A stretch of 64,000 nucleotides of DNA from Vibrio ishigakensis (GCF_024347675.1 NZ_AP024882.1:930001-994000), one strand, 5' to 3'. Positions 15,920 to 24,958 are shown, numbered from the stretch's first letter. Program-made: numbers and translations. The notes: generated by a model not told the origin, from the letters alone.

Positions 15920-16047
15920 AGCGCTTCTTGATTTAGGCCCACTAAACCTGCGAAGCGCTGCCTTGTTCTAGAAGCTATAGCTTTGCTAGTGGCTTCTACA
16001 AAAAATACCAATAAAAACAATTTCATGCTGACTGGCATTTGCCAGTC
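15920..16047 (+). promoter_or_regulatory. Hairpin-rich leader upstream of the haem receptor gene
   Basis: Three stem-loops follow each other: AGCGCTTC/GAAGCGCT (15920-15927 with 15952-15959, holding an inner TTTAG/CTAAA stem), TAGAAGC/GCTTCTA (15969-15975 with 15992-15998) and GACTGGC/GCCAGTC with a 4-nt loop (16030-16047). None is followed by a T-run, so they do not look like standard terminators. No Fur-like box was found here. The region may be a structured 5' leader of hutA or a dispersed repeat. Confidence 0.5.
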
Positions 16048-16092
16048 GGTAGGGCTTTCTCTGCTTTTAACAAACGGATTTTGGGTCAAACC

Positions 16093-18246
16093 ATGTATAA
16101 AAAAACAAGTCTGGCACTGGCAATTGGTGCTATCTGCGCTTCGACAGCGGTATTTGCTGAAGAGACATTCACATTTGATGAAGTGGTAGTTTCTGCAACA
16201 CGTACTGAACAAAACAAAGAAGACGTATCTTCTTCAGTTGCGACGGTAAGTCGCGATGATCTAGATGCACAAATGAACAACAACCTTAAAGACACACTGA
16301 AATATACTCCGGGCGTTCAAGCTCAAGGTAGTGGTCGTTTCGGCGTATCTGGCTTTAACATCCGTGGTATGGAAGACAGCCGCGTTAAGGTGATGGTTGA
16401 TGGTGTGCAGCAGCCAGTTCCATATAACCCAGGTGCTAATCAGCAGCGCAAATATCCAAACATGATCGAAACAGATACCCTAGCCGGTATCGAGGTTAAC
16501 AAAGGACCTTCATCTAGCCTTTATGGTTCTGACGCGCTAGGTGGTGTGGTACTTATGCGCACTAAGAACCCTGATGATGTGCTAATCACAGATGGTGATG
16601 AGAACCGCTTTGGTATCAAGTCTGGCTACTCTTCGGTAAACAGTGAATTTAAAAACACCGCTACTTGGGCAATGCGCCAAGGTAAGTGGGAAACACTAAC
16701 TATGTTTACCTATGCAGATGGTGAAGAATATCAAACCCATGGCGATGGCGCAGACATCAACGGTGAAGACCGTGGTGCGGCTAACCCAGGTGATTCGAAG
16801 CTATATAACGGTCTTGTGAAAGCCTACTATCAAGCGAACGATGATCACCGTATCGGCATGACCTTCGAGTATTTTGATCGTAGCTTCGATGAGAAAGTGT
16901 TGTCTGAAGAGGGTTGGGAAATCATGCCTGGCTTTGTTTACTCAGATGTTTCGGTGCACGATAACACCAACCGTATGCGCGTGAGTCTTGAGCACGAATG
17001 GGCGATGAACAGTGTTATCGCAGATGAGCTCAAGTGGACTCTTGGCTATCAGATGACAGAGAGTGAGTCTGATAACTACGATACCACCAACTGGTTCCCT
17101 ATCTATGATGATCGTATCCGTAACCGTGAGCGTATCGCGCAAGATGACTCTATCCAGTTTGATATGCAGTTTAACAAAGTCATCTTGGCGGAAAACCACT
17201 ATCACGAGCTTACCTATGGTGCGAGTTACCTACATAACGATTTCTCTCTAGAGAATACAGACCACTTTATTCAAAGCGGTCAACCGGGAGTACCACCAAG
17301 CTCAGCGCCTGGTAGCACGGGTCTGCCAAATGCCACCGTTCAGCAATGGGGCGTATTCATCCAAGACCAAGCCTTCTTGATGGATGAGAAACTAGTGCTA
17401 TCGGCGGGTCTTCGTTATGACTCATTCAGAACTGACCCTGAATCAAACGATGGCTATGTAGATTCTCACGAAGCGAACAAGAACGATGCCTTTACAGGTC
17501 GTGTGGGTGCGGTATACCACGTAGCAGATGCGTTCAGTCCATATGCTCAGATTAGCCAAGGCTTCAAAGCACCAACGGTTTATGACCTTTACTACATCTA
17601 TGACACAGGCGCTATCTTCTACGGCAACCCAGACCTAGAAGCAGAGAAGAGCTTGTCGTATGAGATTGGTTTCCGTGGCAAGGGCTCTATCTACCAATAT
17701 GAAGTAAGTGGTTTCTACAATGAATACGACGACTTCATTACCACTCAGAAGGTAGGCACGGATGGCCCGACTGGTCGTGATATCTACACCTCTGTGAACA
17801 TCGATGAAGCGAAGATCTACGGTGCAGAAGCAGCAGGTACGATCTTAGGTCCTGTTGGTACCTACACTAAGCTAAGCGTGGCATACGCTTACGGTGAAGA
17901 TGTGAACACGGGTCGTGAGCTAGATTCTGTAGCACCGCTGACGGGTGTGATTGGTCTAGGTTATGACAACACAGATAAGACCTTTGGTGCGCTTGTGAAC
18001 TACACCATGGTAGCGAGCAAAGACGCATGGACCGAAGTGGATAACGTAGACGCGCCATCTTATAGCCTACTAGACGTTACGGCTTACTATCGTCCAATCA
18101 ATGATCTGACGCTACGTGCCGGTCTGTTCAACGCCTTTGATGAAAAATACTGGCTATATGAAGACCTAAGTGGCAAGGATGAGAGAAAAGACTTTGATAC
18201 CCAAGCAGGTCGTAACTGGGGCGTAAGTGCTGAGTACTTCTTCTAA
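16093..18246 (+). CDS. hutA: TonB-dependent haem/haemoglobin receptor
   Basis: The 717-residue outer-membrane receptor has a signal peptide (M-Y-K-K-T-S-L-A-L-A-I-G-A-I, cleavage after A-V-F-A), a TonB box-like F-D-E-V-V-V-S-A-T (about residues 27-35), a plug domain with G-F-N-I-R-G-M and G-P-S-S-S-L-Y-G-S-D-A-L-G-G-V, and a 22-strand barrel ending in F-F. Y-A-Q-I-S-Q-G-F-K-A-P-T-V-Y-D-L-Y is the FRAP/NPNL-region equivalent of haem receptors. The frame is open to 16039, but 16093 gives the signal peptide. It follows hutWXZ and uses TonB-ExbB-ExbD encoded in this locus. HutA versus HutR cannot be settled by eye. Confidence 0.88.
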   Translation: MYKKTSLALAIGAICASTAVFAEETFTFDEVVVSATRTEQNKEDVSSSVATVSRDDLDAQMNNNLKDTLKYTPGVQAQGSGRFGVSGFNIRGMEDSRVKVMVDGVQQPVPYNPGANQQRKYPNMIETDTLAGIEVNKGPSSSLYGSDALGGVVLMRTKNPDDVLITDGDENRFGIKSGYSSVNSEFKNTATWAMRQGKWETLTMFTYADGEEYQTHGDGADINGEDRGAANPGDSKLYNGLVKAYYQANDDHRIGMTFEYFDRSFDEKVLSEEGWEIMPGFVYSDVSVHDNTNRMRVSLEHEWAMNSVIADELKWTLGYQMTESESDNYDTTNWFPIYDDRIRNRERIAQDDSIQFDMQFNKVILAENHYHELTYGASYLHNDFSLENTDHFIQSGQPGVPPSSAPGSTGLPNATVQQWGVFIQDQAFLMDEKLVLSAGLRYDSFRTDPESNDGYVDSHEANKNDAFTGRVGAVYHVADAFSPYAQISQGFKAPTVYDLYYIYDTGAIFYGNPDLEAEKSLSYEIGFRGKGSIYQYEVSGFYNEYDDFITTQKVGTDGPTGRDIYTSVNIDEAKIYGAEAAGTILGPVGTYTKLSVAYAYGEDVNTGRELDSVAPLTGVIGLGYDNTDKTFGALVNYTMVASKDAWTEVDNVDAPSYSLLDVTAYYRPINDLTLRAGLFNAFDEKYWLYEDLSGKDERKDFDTQAGRNWGVSAEYFF

Positions 18247-18273
18247 AGCAAGAGTCTTTGACTAAACAACCGA

Positions 18274-18300
18274 AAAGCTCGCAACTTAGTTGCGGGCTTT
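18274..18300 (+). terminator. Terminator after the haem receptor gene
   Basis: AAAGC-T-CGCAAC / GTTGCG-G-GCTTT forms a 12-bp stem with a TTA loop, 28 nt after the hutA stop. Confidence 0.75.
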
Positions 18301-18371
18301 ATTAGGTTATAAGCCAGTCAACCAAACCCACATATTTTCGTATACCCTTAAATAAAAGAGTTACCCAAGGA

Positions 18372-20186
18372 ATGCTCGTGCCCATAGAAACGCCATCTAC
18401 TCAGACTCCGAGACTAGATAAACAGTGGCTCTATCAACAAGCGATACGCCACAAAAAGAAACTACTATATGCTAACGTGATAGCCTTCTTTGCTACCCTT
18501 ATCAGCGTGCCAATCCCGCTTTTACTGCCATTGATGGTGGATGAGGTTCTACTAGATAAACCGGCAACTGGTATAGATATTCTCAATACTATTCTGCCTG
18601 AGTCTTTGCATACTGCGACGGCTTATATCGTTACTGTTTTGATTGCCATCGTATTAATGCGAGTGGGCAGTCAGGCGCTTAACATATTGCAAACGCGTCA
18701 GTTTACTCTGGTCTCGAAACAGCTCACCTGTAATCTGCGTCAGTGGATTCTTGAGAAACTAGGTCGAGTTTCCATGCAGCAGTATGAAGAGAAGGGCAGT
18801 GGTGGCCTTACTTCACACCTAGTAACTGACATTGAGACTATAGATAAGTTTATCGGCTCGACCCTAAGCCGCTTTGTTATTAGTGTCCTGAGCGTTATCG
18901 GTATCGGCGCTATCTTGCTATGGCTCAATTGGCAGCTCGGTCTTTTCATCATCCTGATGAACCCTGTGGTTATCTTCTTATCGCGCCTGCTTGGTCAGCG
19001 CGTGAAGCACCTGAAGAAGAAAGAGAATCAATCTTTTGAGCGCTTCCAACAGCGCCTAGTAGAGACTCTAGATGGTATCTATCAATTGCGAGCGGCTAAC
19101 CGAGAGCAGGATTATCTAAACAAGCTGAAAGGTGATGCTGAGGCTATCCGTGTAGATGCAGACAAATATGCTTGGCAGTCGGATGCAGCGAACCGATTAT
19201 CGTTTTTGATGTTCCTGATCGGCTTTGAGATCTTCCGCGCGGCAGCCATGCTGATGGTGCTTTTTAGTGACCTCACTATCGGACAGATCTTTGCGGTATT
19301 CGGATATCTGTGGTTCATGCTATCGCCGGTGCAAGAACTGCTGAGCATTCAGTACTCTTGGTACAGCGCATCCGCAGCGATGAAACGCTTGAACGGCATC
19401 TTGGATATGCCAGAAGAAAACCGCCCTGTGGCTACCGTGAACCCATTTGTAAAAGGTGAGCCAATAGATATCGAGTTTGAGGGAGTTAACTTCTCTTACG
19501 ACTCGGATCGTAAGGTACTTGATAACCTGTCTCTCAAGATCCCGAAAGGGAAGCGTGTTGCACTAGTTGGTGCTTCAGGTGGGGGTAAATCTACACTTAT
19601 CCAACTGTTGCTGGGTATCTATCAAAAAGACAGCGGGAATATTTTGGTAAACGGACACAGCATAGAGTCTGTAAGTTATGAGGCTCTGCGTAAGAAGCTA
19701 GCCGTGGTTTTGCAGCAGCCAATGATCTTTAACGATACTCTGCGCCAGAACCTTACCTTGGGGCAGGATTACCCAGAGGATGTGCTGTGGAATGCTTTAG
19801 AAGTGGCGCAACTTGGAGATCTTCGCACAACTTTACCTGAAGGCCTTGAGTCTCACATTGGTCGCCAAGGAGTTAGACTCTCTGGTGGTCAAAGACAGCG
19901 TCTTGCAATTGCGCGTGTGGTTTTGGCAGACCCTGAATTGGTGATTCTAGACGAGGCAACCTCAGCGCTAGACACCTCTACCGAGGCTACGCTTCATTTA
20001 GCGCTGAACCGCTTCTTGCAGAACCGCACTACCTTGATAGTGGCGCATAGGCTGTCTGCCGTTAAACAGGCAGACCTTATCTACGTGCTTGAGGATGGCA
20101 ATGTGGTCCAGTCTGGCACGCACCTTGACCTTATTCAATCTGATGGCTTGTATCAAACCTTGTATGGAACCCTGCAAGCAGGATAA
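18372..20186 (+). CDS. ABC exporter, fused membrane and ATPase domains
   Basis: The 604-residue protein has an N-terminal six-helix membrane domain (residues ~30-320) and a C-terminal ATPase domain with Walker A G-A-S-G-G-G-K-S-T (near 400), Q-loop L-Q-Q-P-M-I-F, signature L-S-G-G-Q-R-Q-R (near 505) and Walker B V-I-L-D-E-A-T-S-A-L-D. This is the half-transporter layout of MsbA/peptide exporters; it lacks a C39 peptidase domain. It is a single gene between two terminators, downstream of the haem receptor. Exported substrate unknown. A GTG at 18378 could be an alternative start to the ATG at 18372. Confidence 0.88.
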   Translation: MLVPIETPSTQTPRLDKQWLYQQAIRHKKKLLYANVIAFFATLISVPIPLLLPLMVDEVLLDKPATGIDILNTILPESLHTATAYIVTVLIAIVLMRVGSQALNILQTRQFTLVSKQLTCNLRQWILEKLGRVSMQQYEEKGSGGLTSHLVTDIETIDKFIGSTLSRFVISVLSVIGIGAILLWLNWQLGLFIILMNPVVIFLSRLLGQRVKHLKKKENQSFERFQQRLVETLDGIYQLRAANREQDYLNKLKGDAEAIRVDADKYAWQSDAANRLSFLMFLIGFEIFRAAAMLMVLFSDLTIGQIFAVFGYLWFMLSPVQELLSIQYSWYSASAAMKRLNGILDMPEENRPVATVNPFVKGEPIDIEFEGVNFSYDSDRKVLDNLSLKIPKGKRVALVGASGGGKSTLIQLLLGIYQKDSGNILVNGHSIESVSYEALRKKLAVVLQQPMIFNDTLRQNLTLGQDYPEDVLWNALEVAQLGDLRTTLPEGLESHIGRQGVRLSGGQRQRLAIARVVLADPELVILDEATSALDTSTEATLHLALNRFLQNRTTLIVAHRLSAVKQADLIYVLEDGNVVQSGTHLDLIQSDGLYQTLYGTLQAG

Positions 20187-20191
20187 AGCTA

Positions 20192-20215
20192 AGCCCTGAG
20201 AGTTTCAGGGCTTTT
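20192..20215 (+). terminator. Terminator after the ABC exporter
   Basis: AGCCCTGA / TCAGGGCT forms an 8-bp stem with a 5-nt loop followed by TTTT, 5 nt after the stop codon. Confidence 0.8.
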
Positions 20216-20217
20216 TC

Positions 20218-20976
20218 TTAATTGACCCAAAGGCCATCAAATTCTGGATTGGGCTGACAGCGATGCACCTTTACTGGTGGCAGTACCTTAGGCTCAAGGT
20301 TACGTCTCTCAAAGTCGAACTGGCTCAAGATATGACGTATCAAATCTAATCGTCCTGTTCGCTTGCAGTTATTATCCACCACATACCAAGGACAATGGTC
20401 GGTGCTGGTCTCACGAAACATGATCTCTTTAGCCTTGGTGTATTCGCGCCACATACTGCGAGATTTCAAGTCCATCGGCGACAGTTTCCAGCGCTTGGTG
20501 ATCTTGTTTAGTCTTTCATGAAAGCGCTGCTCTTGGGTCTCATGAGTTATTGAGAGCCAATACTTGAGAACGATGACGCCTTGGCGAACCAAGCTTTTCT
20601 CAAAAGCTGGGCAGTCCTCTAGAAAGTTTGAAACCTGAGCCTGGGTTGCAAAACCCATCACAGATTCTACACCCGCTCGGGTATACCAACTTCTATCGAA
20701 TAGAACGATTTCACCCTCGCTGGGCATCTCTTTAACCCAGCGCTGAAAGTACCACTGCTTTTCTTCTGCATCGGTAGGCTTACCCTTGGCAACCACTCGT
20801 ACATGGTTTGGATTGAGTTTATCGATGATGCGCTTGATGCTTCCACCCTTACCAGCAGAATCCCTTCCTTCAAACAAGAGAACCACTTTTAAGCCGTGCT
20901 TAATAATATAGGATTGCAACTGAACTAATTCTGCTTGGAGTTTTTTTAATTCTTTTTTGTACTCTTTTTTATTCAT
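20218..20976 (-). CDS. ppk2: Polyphosphate kinase 2 (PPK2)
   Basis: The 252-residue protein has Walker A G-R-D-S-A-G-K-G-G (residues 37-45), Walker B-like E-I-V-L-F-D-R-S-W-Y (near 90), and the lid segment W-K-L-S-P-M-D-L near 180, all diagnostic of single-domain PPK2 enzymes. These transfer phosphate between polyphosphate and nucleoside diphosphates (or monophosphates, depending on subclass). The residues visible fit class I, which mainly makes NTP from NDP. It follows a 76-residue membrane protein gene by 24 nt, so the two are probably co-transcribed. Confidence 0.92.
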   Translation of the reverse strand: MNKKEYKKELKKLQAELVQLQSYIIKHGLKVVLLFEGRDSAGKGGSIKRIIDKLNPNHVRVVAKGKPTDAEEKQWYFQRWVKEMPSEGEIVLFDRSWYTRAGVESVMGFATQAQVSNFLEDCPAFEKSLVRQGVIVLKYWLSITHETQEQRFHERLNKITKRWKLSPMDLKSRSMWREYTKAKEIMFRETSTDHCPWYVVDNNCKRTGRLDLIRHILSQFDFERRNLEPKVLPPVKVHRCQPNPEFDGLWVN

Positions 20977-21000
20977 TTTGTTATTTAATCCAAAGCCGAA

Positions 21001-21231
21001 TTATTCTCCCTCTTCAGACTTATTTCTGTGATAGATAAAATCTTGAACATTTTCGGGTAGAACAGGACCGTAGCTTCCCATGCTACATCCACATAGCTTG
21101 ACGCACTCTTGCTGATAACCCACAGGCTCTGACTCAGTCTCTACTTCTTTTACTCTCGTGGCTTTAAGAGCATTATAAGCCTTGAGCGATATCCAACCGG
21201 CTCCTATTAGAGCGAGTACGTACATAAGCAT
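21001..21231 (-). CDS. Small single-span membrane protein with a Cys motif
   Basis: The 76-residue protein has one N-terminal hydrophobic helix (M-L-M-Y-V-L-A-L-I-G-A-G-W-I) then a soluble tail with E-C-V-K-L-C-G-C (C-x3-C-x-C, about residues 43-48) and an acidic end. An AGAGG lies 7 nt before the ATG. It is 24 nt upstream of ppk2 on the same strand. I do not recognise the family. The cysteines could bind a metal or a cofactor; whether the tail faces cytoplasm or periplasm is not clear. Confidence 0.7.
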   Translation of the reverse strand: MLMYVLALIGAGWISLKAYNALKATRVKEVETESEPVGYQQECVKLCGCSMGSYGPVLPENVQDFIYHRNKSEEGE

Positions 21232-21377
21232 GTTTCTACCTCTGATTAATTTAGTTGCTTATTAATTTATCTATTAACTAGAAAAAGGGAATGAAATTCT
21301 GAAATTCAAAATTGAATAACCAAGCATAAATATAAAGTGATAGATTAAACGCAGTTTTATTAACAATCGAAAATACT

Positions 21378-21767
21378 ATGAACGCAAATATTAGTAAGCT
21401 CTGCTTCTCTTTATTGAGCGAAGCACAACAATCGGCTTTGGTGTCATTGTTTGTTTTGGAACAGCACAGGGGCAAGGCGGCTTTTGTATCTGATGATGGG
21501 ATTGGTGTTTGGCTCAGTGATCTCGACTTTGAAGAGATGTGCAGCTTTAAAAATGAATTAGGGGTTTATTCCATTGAGAAGTCGGTGCTGACGGGCTTGC
21601 TAGAGAAGGGTTTGTTGCTGATGAAACCCGTTGAGCGTAATCAGGTTAAGATGTACCAGAATGTGCGCCACAGCTATCACCTACTACCTGAGATCAAGCG
21701 TCAGATCTGTGCCTGGATAACCATGAATGAAGTAAAGCTACCGATTTTGGTGGAGTTTGATTACTGA
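21378..21767 (+). CDS. Hypothetical protein
   Basis: The 129-residue protein is soluble and without clear motifs. The sequence has alternating helical and short strand segments (for example L-L-S-E-A-Q-Q-S-A-L-V-S-L-F-V-L-E-Q-H near the start, and V-L-T-G-L-L-E-K-G-L-L-L-M near residue 75, which resembles the helix-wing of winged-helix proteins). A DNA-binding role is possible but not supported by a recognisable motif. It faces the ppk2 operon divergently and converges on the PTPS-like gene. Confidence 0.6.
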   Translation: MNANISKLCFSLLSEAQQSALVSLFVLEQHRGKAAFVSDDGIGVWLSDLDFEEMCSFKNELGVYSIEKSVLTGLLEKGLLLMKPVERNQVKMYQNVRHSYHLLPEIKRQICAWITMNEVKLPILVEFDY

Positions 21768-21774
21768 AGAGTAA

Positions 21775-21800
21775 AAAGCCCTATCACTATGACAGGGCTT
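21775..21800 (-). terminator. Terminator for the PTPS-like gene
   Basis: AAGCCCT ... AGGGCTT with an A-C mismatch and inner TCA/TGA pairs form a stem; on the minus strand it is followed by TTTTTAC. It lies just after the stop of the minus-strand gene 21810-22700. Confidence 0.65.
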
Positions 21801-21809
21801 ACATTGGGT

Positions 21810-22700
21810 TTAGGCTTGGCCTTTAACTGAAGCCATTGCGCCCTTGCCGACACCCTCATAGGCGATAACATCAAGTGTTGCCCCAGGCTCTACAGATTGG
21901 CTAACTTCCTCTGCAATATATTGAGCCAGTAGCTCGACCGTAGTATCAGTATCTATCATCTCAACATCGCTACGAGCGATCGCAAGCTCGAACTCACCCT
22001 GTGGCGCGGTGTAGCGAAATGCATGATGAGTCATCTCGGTTAGAGAACTAGCTGCTGGACTCAAGTTTAGGTCTGCTAGCTCACATTCATCTTCTTGGCT
22101 ACCAAGATAGATATCCTTCCAACGCTCAGCCCATTCTTGTTCCAATTCAAGATCACGCTTGCCGTTTACTAGAAGTTCTACTGGAGAGCGGTGACCATGA
22201 GCGATACGCTGGCAGTTACCATCGTGCTTTTTCAAGCCGTGGCTGTAGTGATAGAAAGGGCCTACGATATCTTCATGTCGCAATGTGATCTCAAGGCCTT
22301 GCACGTTTTCAGGAAGCTTGCCTTTCAATACTTCGTAAACATGTTGAGTCACTGACTCGATAGTCACCTCATCAGCATTGATGAAGCAGTAAGCCTCGTC
22401 AGGGCAGTGCAGGTGAAGGCTATTGTCTTCGCGAAGCAGGTCTACGGTCGAGTAGCCAGGCTTGGTTGGTTCGGTGCGGATTGCTGGATTTTGGCTCGGT
22501 ACAATCAGTCTGTGGTCAATGTATTCATCGACAATCTGCTTAATCTGTTTCTTTACGCGGCTGAAGTCGAGCACCATGCTCATCTCATTCAACTCACCTG
22601 ACATTACTACATCGAGTATCCAGCTTTCTCCCACCATGCCACGCTGGGGGCAAAGGTAAGAGGAATCGATAACAGTAAGATCTCTAACAAATAGCTTCAA
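21810..22700 (-). CDS. 6-carboxytetrahydropterin synthase-like protein with two PTPS-type halves
   Basis: The 296-residue protein is about twice the length of QueD. Residues 1-130 form one PTPS-like unit (V-L-D-F-S-R-V-K-K-Q-I-K ... E-Y-I-D-H-R-L-I-V) and residues 135-295 a second with A-H-G-H-R-S-P-V-E-L and G-E-F-E-L-A-I-A-R. The H-G-H motif is the zinc site of the second half; in the first half only D-H-R is obvious, so the domains may have split roles. QueD makes 6-carboxy-tetrahydropterin in queuosine synthesis, but this long form is not proven to do so. No other queuosine gene is nearby. Confidence 0.75.
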   Translation of the reverse strand: MKLFVRDLTVIDSSYLCPQRGMVGESWILDVVMSGELNEMSMVLDFSRVKKQIKQIVDEYIDHRLIVPSQNPAIRTEPTKPGYSTVDLLREDNSLHLHCPDEAYCFINADEVTIESVTQHVYEVLKGKLPENVQGLEITLRHEDIVGPFYHYSHGLKKHDGNCQRIAHGHRSPVELLVNGKRDLELEQEWAERWKDIYLGSQEDECELADLNLSPAASSLTEMTHHAFRYTAPQGEFELAIARSDVEMIDTDTTVELLAQYIAEEVSQSVEPGATLDVIAYEGVGKGAMASVKGQA

Positions 22701-22952
22701 ACTGAAGTCCTTATTGATTCTGATAGGGGCAAGGCATTATACGTGCCTTAAAGCCCGAGTAAACCGCTCAAGCTCTTTCAGAAATTATTTTAAACAATGA
22801 TTGTAGATTTGTTTAGGCAGGATGGCTGTCTGTAACTTTTTCAACCGTACATAAATTCTTGCGAGCTATTATGCAGTTTGCTTCTTGAGCTTAATGCGAT
22901 TGATTTTACTGAACTAATCTTATGAGGTTTTTAACCGGCGCATGGAATGCTC

Positions 22953-23759
22953 ATGAAGATAGTCTGCACTCTAATTACATTGATGGTTATGGTCCCTTTG
23001 CTGGTTGTAGCGAAGGACAAAGATGATTCTTCGGTATATCGAATCAGCGTACTTCCGGGACAAACCCTTGAACAAACGGTGTCATCAGAAAAGCAGTTTA
23101 AGTCTTTTGAGTTGGAACTGCATTCAGAAATAGAGTCTTGGGTATCGGTGACAAAAGAAGTTGAGACGAAAAGTTCTAAGCACAAAGGTAAGAGTTTAGT
23201 AATAGCACTGACCGTACCGGAAGATGCCTCTCCAGGGGTGTATTTATCTCAAGTTTACTTCGATAAGAAGCCCTCGAAGAAATCGAAGTCGTTAACCGTA
23301 GAGCTAGAAGTGCTCGAACCAGTGATCTCTCTGCCGCCGGAACCTGGCAATGAGAATGATACAACAGTGGAGGGAATCGATAGTGATGCGGACGGTGTGA
23401 GGGATGATGTTCAGCGCTATATCTACTTTGAGTATGCAGGCCAACCATCGGTACAGTTAGCCCTTATGGATGTGGCTCGTTCGCTTCAGTCGGCGTTGAT
23501 TGGAGCGGAGTCTAGGGAGCAGGCTTATCAGGCAGTTAAAGCATTTGATTCTGCATATAACTGCTTAAGCTGGGTCGTTCCAGGAACTAGTTATGAAGTG
23601 GCGTCTAGGCTGCATGCGAAGCAGATGAACACAAGAGATAGAACTCGAAGTTATGACGATTTTCAAAGTTCGACGGTAGGTAATGTAATCATGAATAACA
23701 AACCTACTGAAAAATATTATCAAGAATGCTCGTTTGATGTGTCCAGGTATCAGGAGTGA
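22953..23759 (+). CDS. Secreted hypothetical protein with a calcium-binding-type repeat
   Basis: The 268-residue protein has a signal peptide (M-K-I-V-C-T-L-I-T-L-M-V-M-V-P-L-L-V-V-A, cleavage after V-A). Residues ~25-125 look like a beta-sandwich domain (V-Y-R-I-S-V-L-P-G-Q-T ... V-L-E-P-V). Then comes D-S-D-A-D-G-V-R-D-D-V-Q (about 143-154), a thrombospondin type-3-like calcium loop, and a helical C-terminal domain with two cysteines. An in-frame ATG at 22947 is possible; 22953 is preferred as a simpler signal start. It is immediately followed by, and translationally close to, a second secreted protein. No function is known. Confidence 0.7.
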   Translation: MKIVCTLITLMVMVPLLVVAKDKDDSSVYRISVLPGQTLEQTVSSEKQFKSFELELHSEIESWVSVTKEVETKSSKHKGKSLVIALTVPEDASPGVYLSQVYFDKKPSKKSKSLTVELEVLEPVISLPPEPGNENDTTVEGIDSDADGVRDDVQRYIYFEYAGQPSVQLALMDVARSLQSALIGAESREQAYQAVKAFDSAYNCLSWVVPGTSYEVASRLHAKQMNTRDRTRSYDDFQSSTVGNVIMNNKPTEKYYQECSFDVSRYQE

Positions 23760-23764
23760 GAAAC

Positions 23765-24958
23765 ATGAAAGCTATAGTGTTTACAGCAATGTGCGTAATG
23801 AGTGCACAGTGTGTTACTGCTTCCGAGTTGGTTTGCGAGCCGCATTTAAAAGTGTTCTATGGGAATGGTATGCGAAACTCTGTTCTTGATGCTAAGGAAT
23901 CATCAAATGTACTGAAACAGGCAATTGAGGAGAGAAACAGGTCGTTAGAAATTGATAAGAAGATTTCGCACGGCAGGGTAATCAATCCATCTGAAAGCAT
24001 CGGTGACTTTTTTGAATCAGTAGACCAAAAGCTCAACCTCGAAGAGAGTCAGTTGTGGTTGTATTTTTCAGGCGTTGAAGCCATGCCCGACGAGATGAAA
24101 GAGATTTTAACTAACCTCGCTACAAAATCTATTGAGATTTCCTACGACGCACAACCAGAACTGCGTAATCATGTGAACATTTACGATGCAGCCCTTTTAG
24201 AGGGAAACAAGGTAATCGTGGTTTCTCATTCCCAAGGTAATCTGTTCGCAAATCAAGCTTATAACCATATTCACCCACAATATCGTGATGCTTGGGGAAT
24301 GGTAGCAGTTGCTAATCCTGCAACTTATGTGGCGGATGGTGGACCTAATACAACCATCACTGAAGACCTAGTAATGTATTTTACTCCAGGGTCTATGGAA
24401 GCGAACTTTTCAAATTTTGATACGCTGAACGCCAATGATTGGAGCGGACATAGATTCGTTGAGTCTTATATGGTCGAAAACACTCTAGCAAGAAGAAAGG
24501 TTGTAGAAGATGTGTTTATTGTAGAGGAAGGCTTACAGGTTGCTCCGGAAGTGCTTGGAGGGAGTGCATTACATGTAGCTCTATCGTGGAAAGAGCATAT
24601 CGATTTGGATCTTATTACATTCGAACCAGACGGTACGCATGTTTACTACGCTAACAAAGAGGGTAACTTCGGGCTTTTACACGGGGATGCATTAAATGAT
24701 GCCGAGAAAAAGATAGAACATTACTCAGTACCTTGTACCAACGTTGTTGAAGGAGAGTTCCAGTTTGGAGTTAACTACTTTGCTGGATACTACCCCGATA
24801 CCGCAACCATGGTAGTAAAAACACCAGATGAAACTAGAACTAGAACTCTCTATCTAGAGGATAAGGTAGGGTCAGCCGGAAATAAGACACCCTCTATAAT
24901 GTTTGAGTTAGATATTGTTGAGAATGAAGACGGCGAGTTGAGTTACAGCATCGAATAG
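23765..24958 (+). CDS. Secreted alpha/beta-hydrolase-like protein with C-terminal DUF2135-like domain
   Basis: The 397-residue protein has a signal peptide (M-K-A-I-V-F-T-A-M-C-V-M-S-A-Q-C-V-T-A-S). The segment V-I-V-V-S-H-S-Q-G-N-L-F-A-N (near residue 155) is a lipase-type nucleophile elbow, with S as likely nucleophile; acid and histidine partners are not assigned. Residues ~265-385 (A-L-H-V-A-L-S-W ... I-D-L-D-L-I-T-F-E-P-D-G-T-H-V-Y) resemble DUF2135/YfaP-like beta domains. The frame opens at GTG 23756, but ATG 23765 with AGGAG 8 nt upstream is the natural start. Follows the calcium-repeat protein by 5 nt. Confidence 0.72.
   Translation: MKAIVFTAMCVMSAQCVTASELVCEPHLKVFYGNGMRNSVLDAKESSNVLKQAIEERNRSLEIDKKISHGRVINPSESIGDFFESVDQKLNLEESQLWLYFSGVEAMPDEMKEILTNLATKSIEISYDAQPELRNHVNIYDAALLEGNKVIVVSHSQGNLFANQAYNHIHPQYRDAWGMVAVANPATYVADGGPNTTITEDLVMYFTPGSMEANFSNFDTLNANDWSGHRFVESYMVENTLARRKVVEDVFIVEEGLQVAPEVLGGSALHVALSWKEHIDLDLITFEPDGTHVYYANKEGNFGLLHGDALNDAEKKIEHYSVPCTNVVEGEFQFGVNYFAGYYPDTATMVVKTPDETRTRTLYLEDKVGSAGNKTPSIMFELDIVENEDGELSYSIE

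Noticed and set aside
15904..16092. Fur box for hutA
   Set aside because: No sequence in the gap approaches the consensus well enough to call.
15907..16212. 101-residue minus-strand frame between hutZ and hutA
   Set aside because: It runs over the hutA start and leader hairpins; no ribosome site or family, so it is treated as a by-product of the structured leader.
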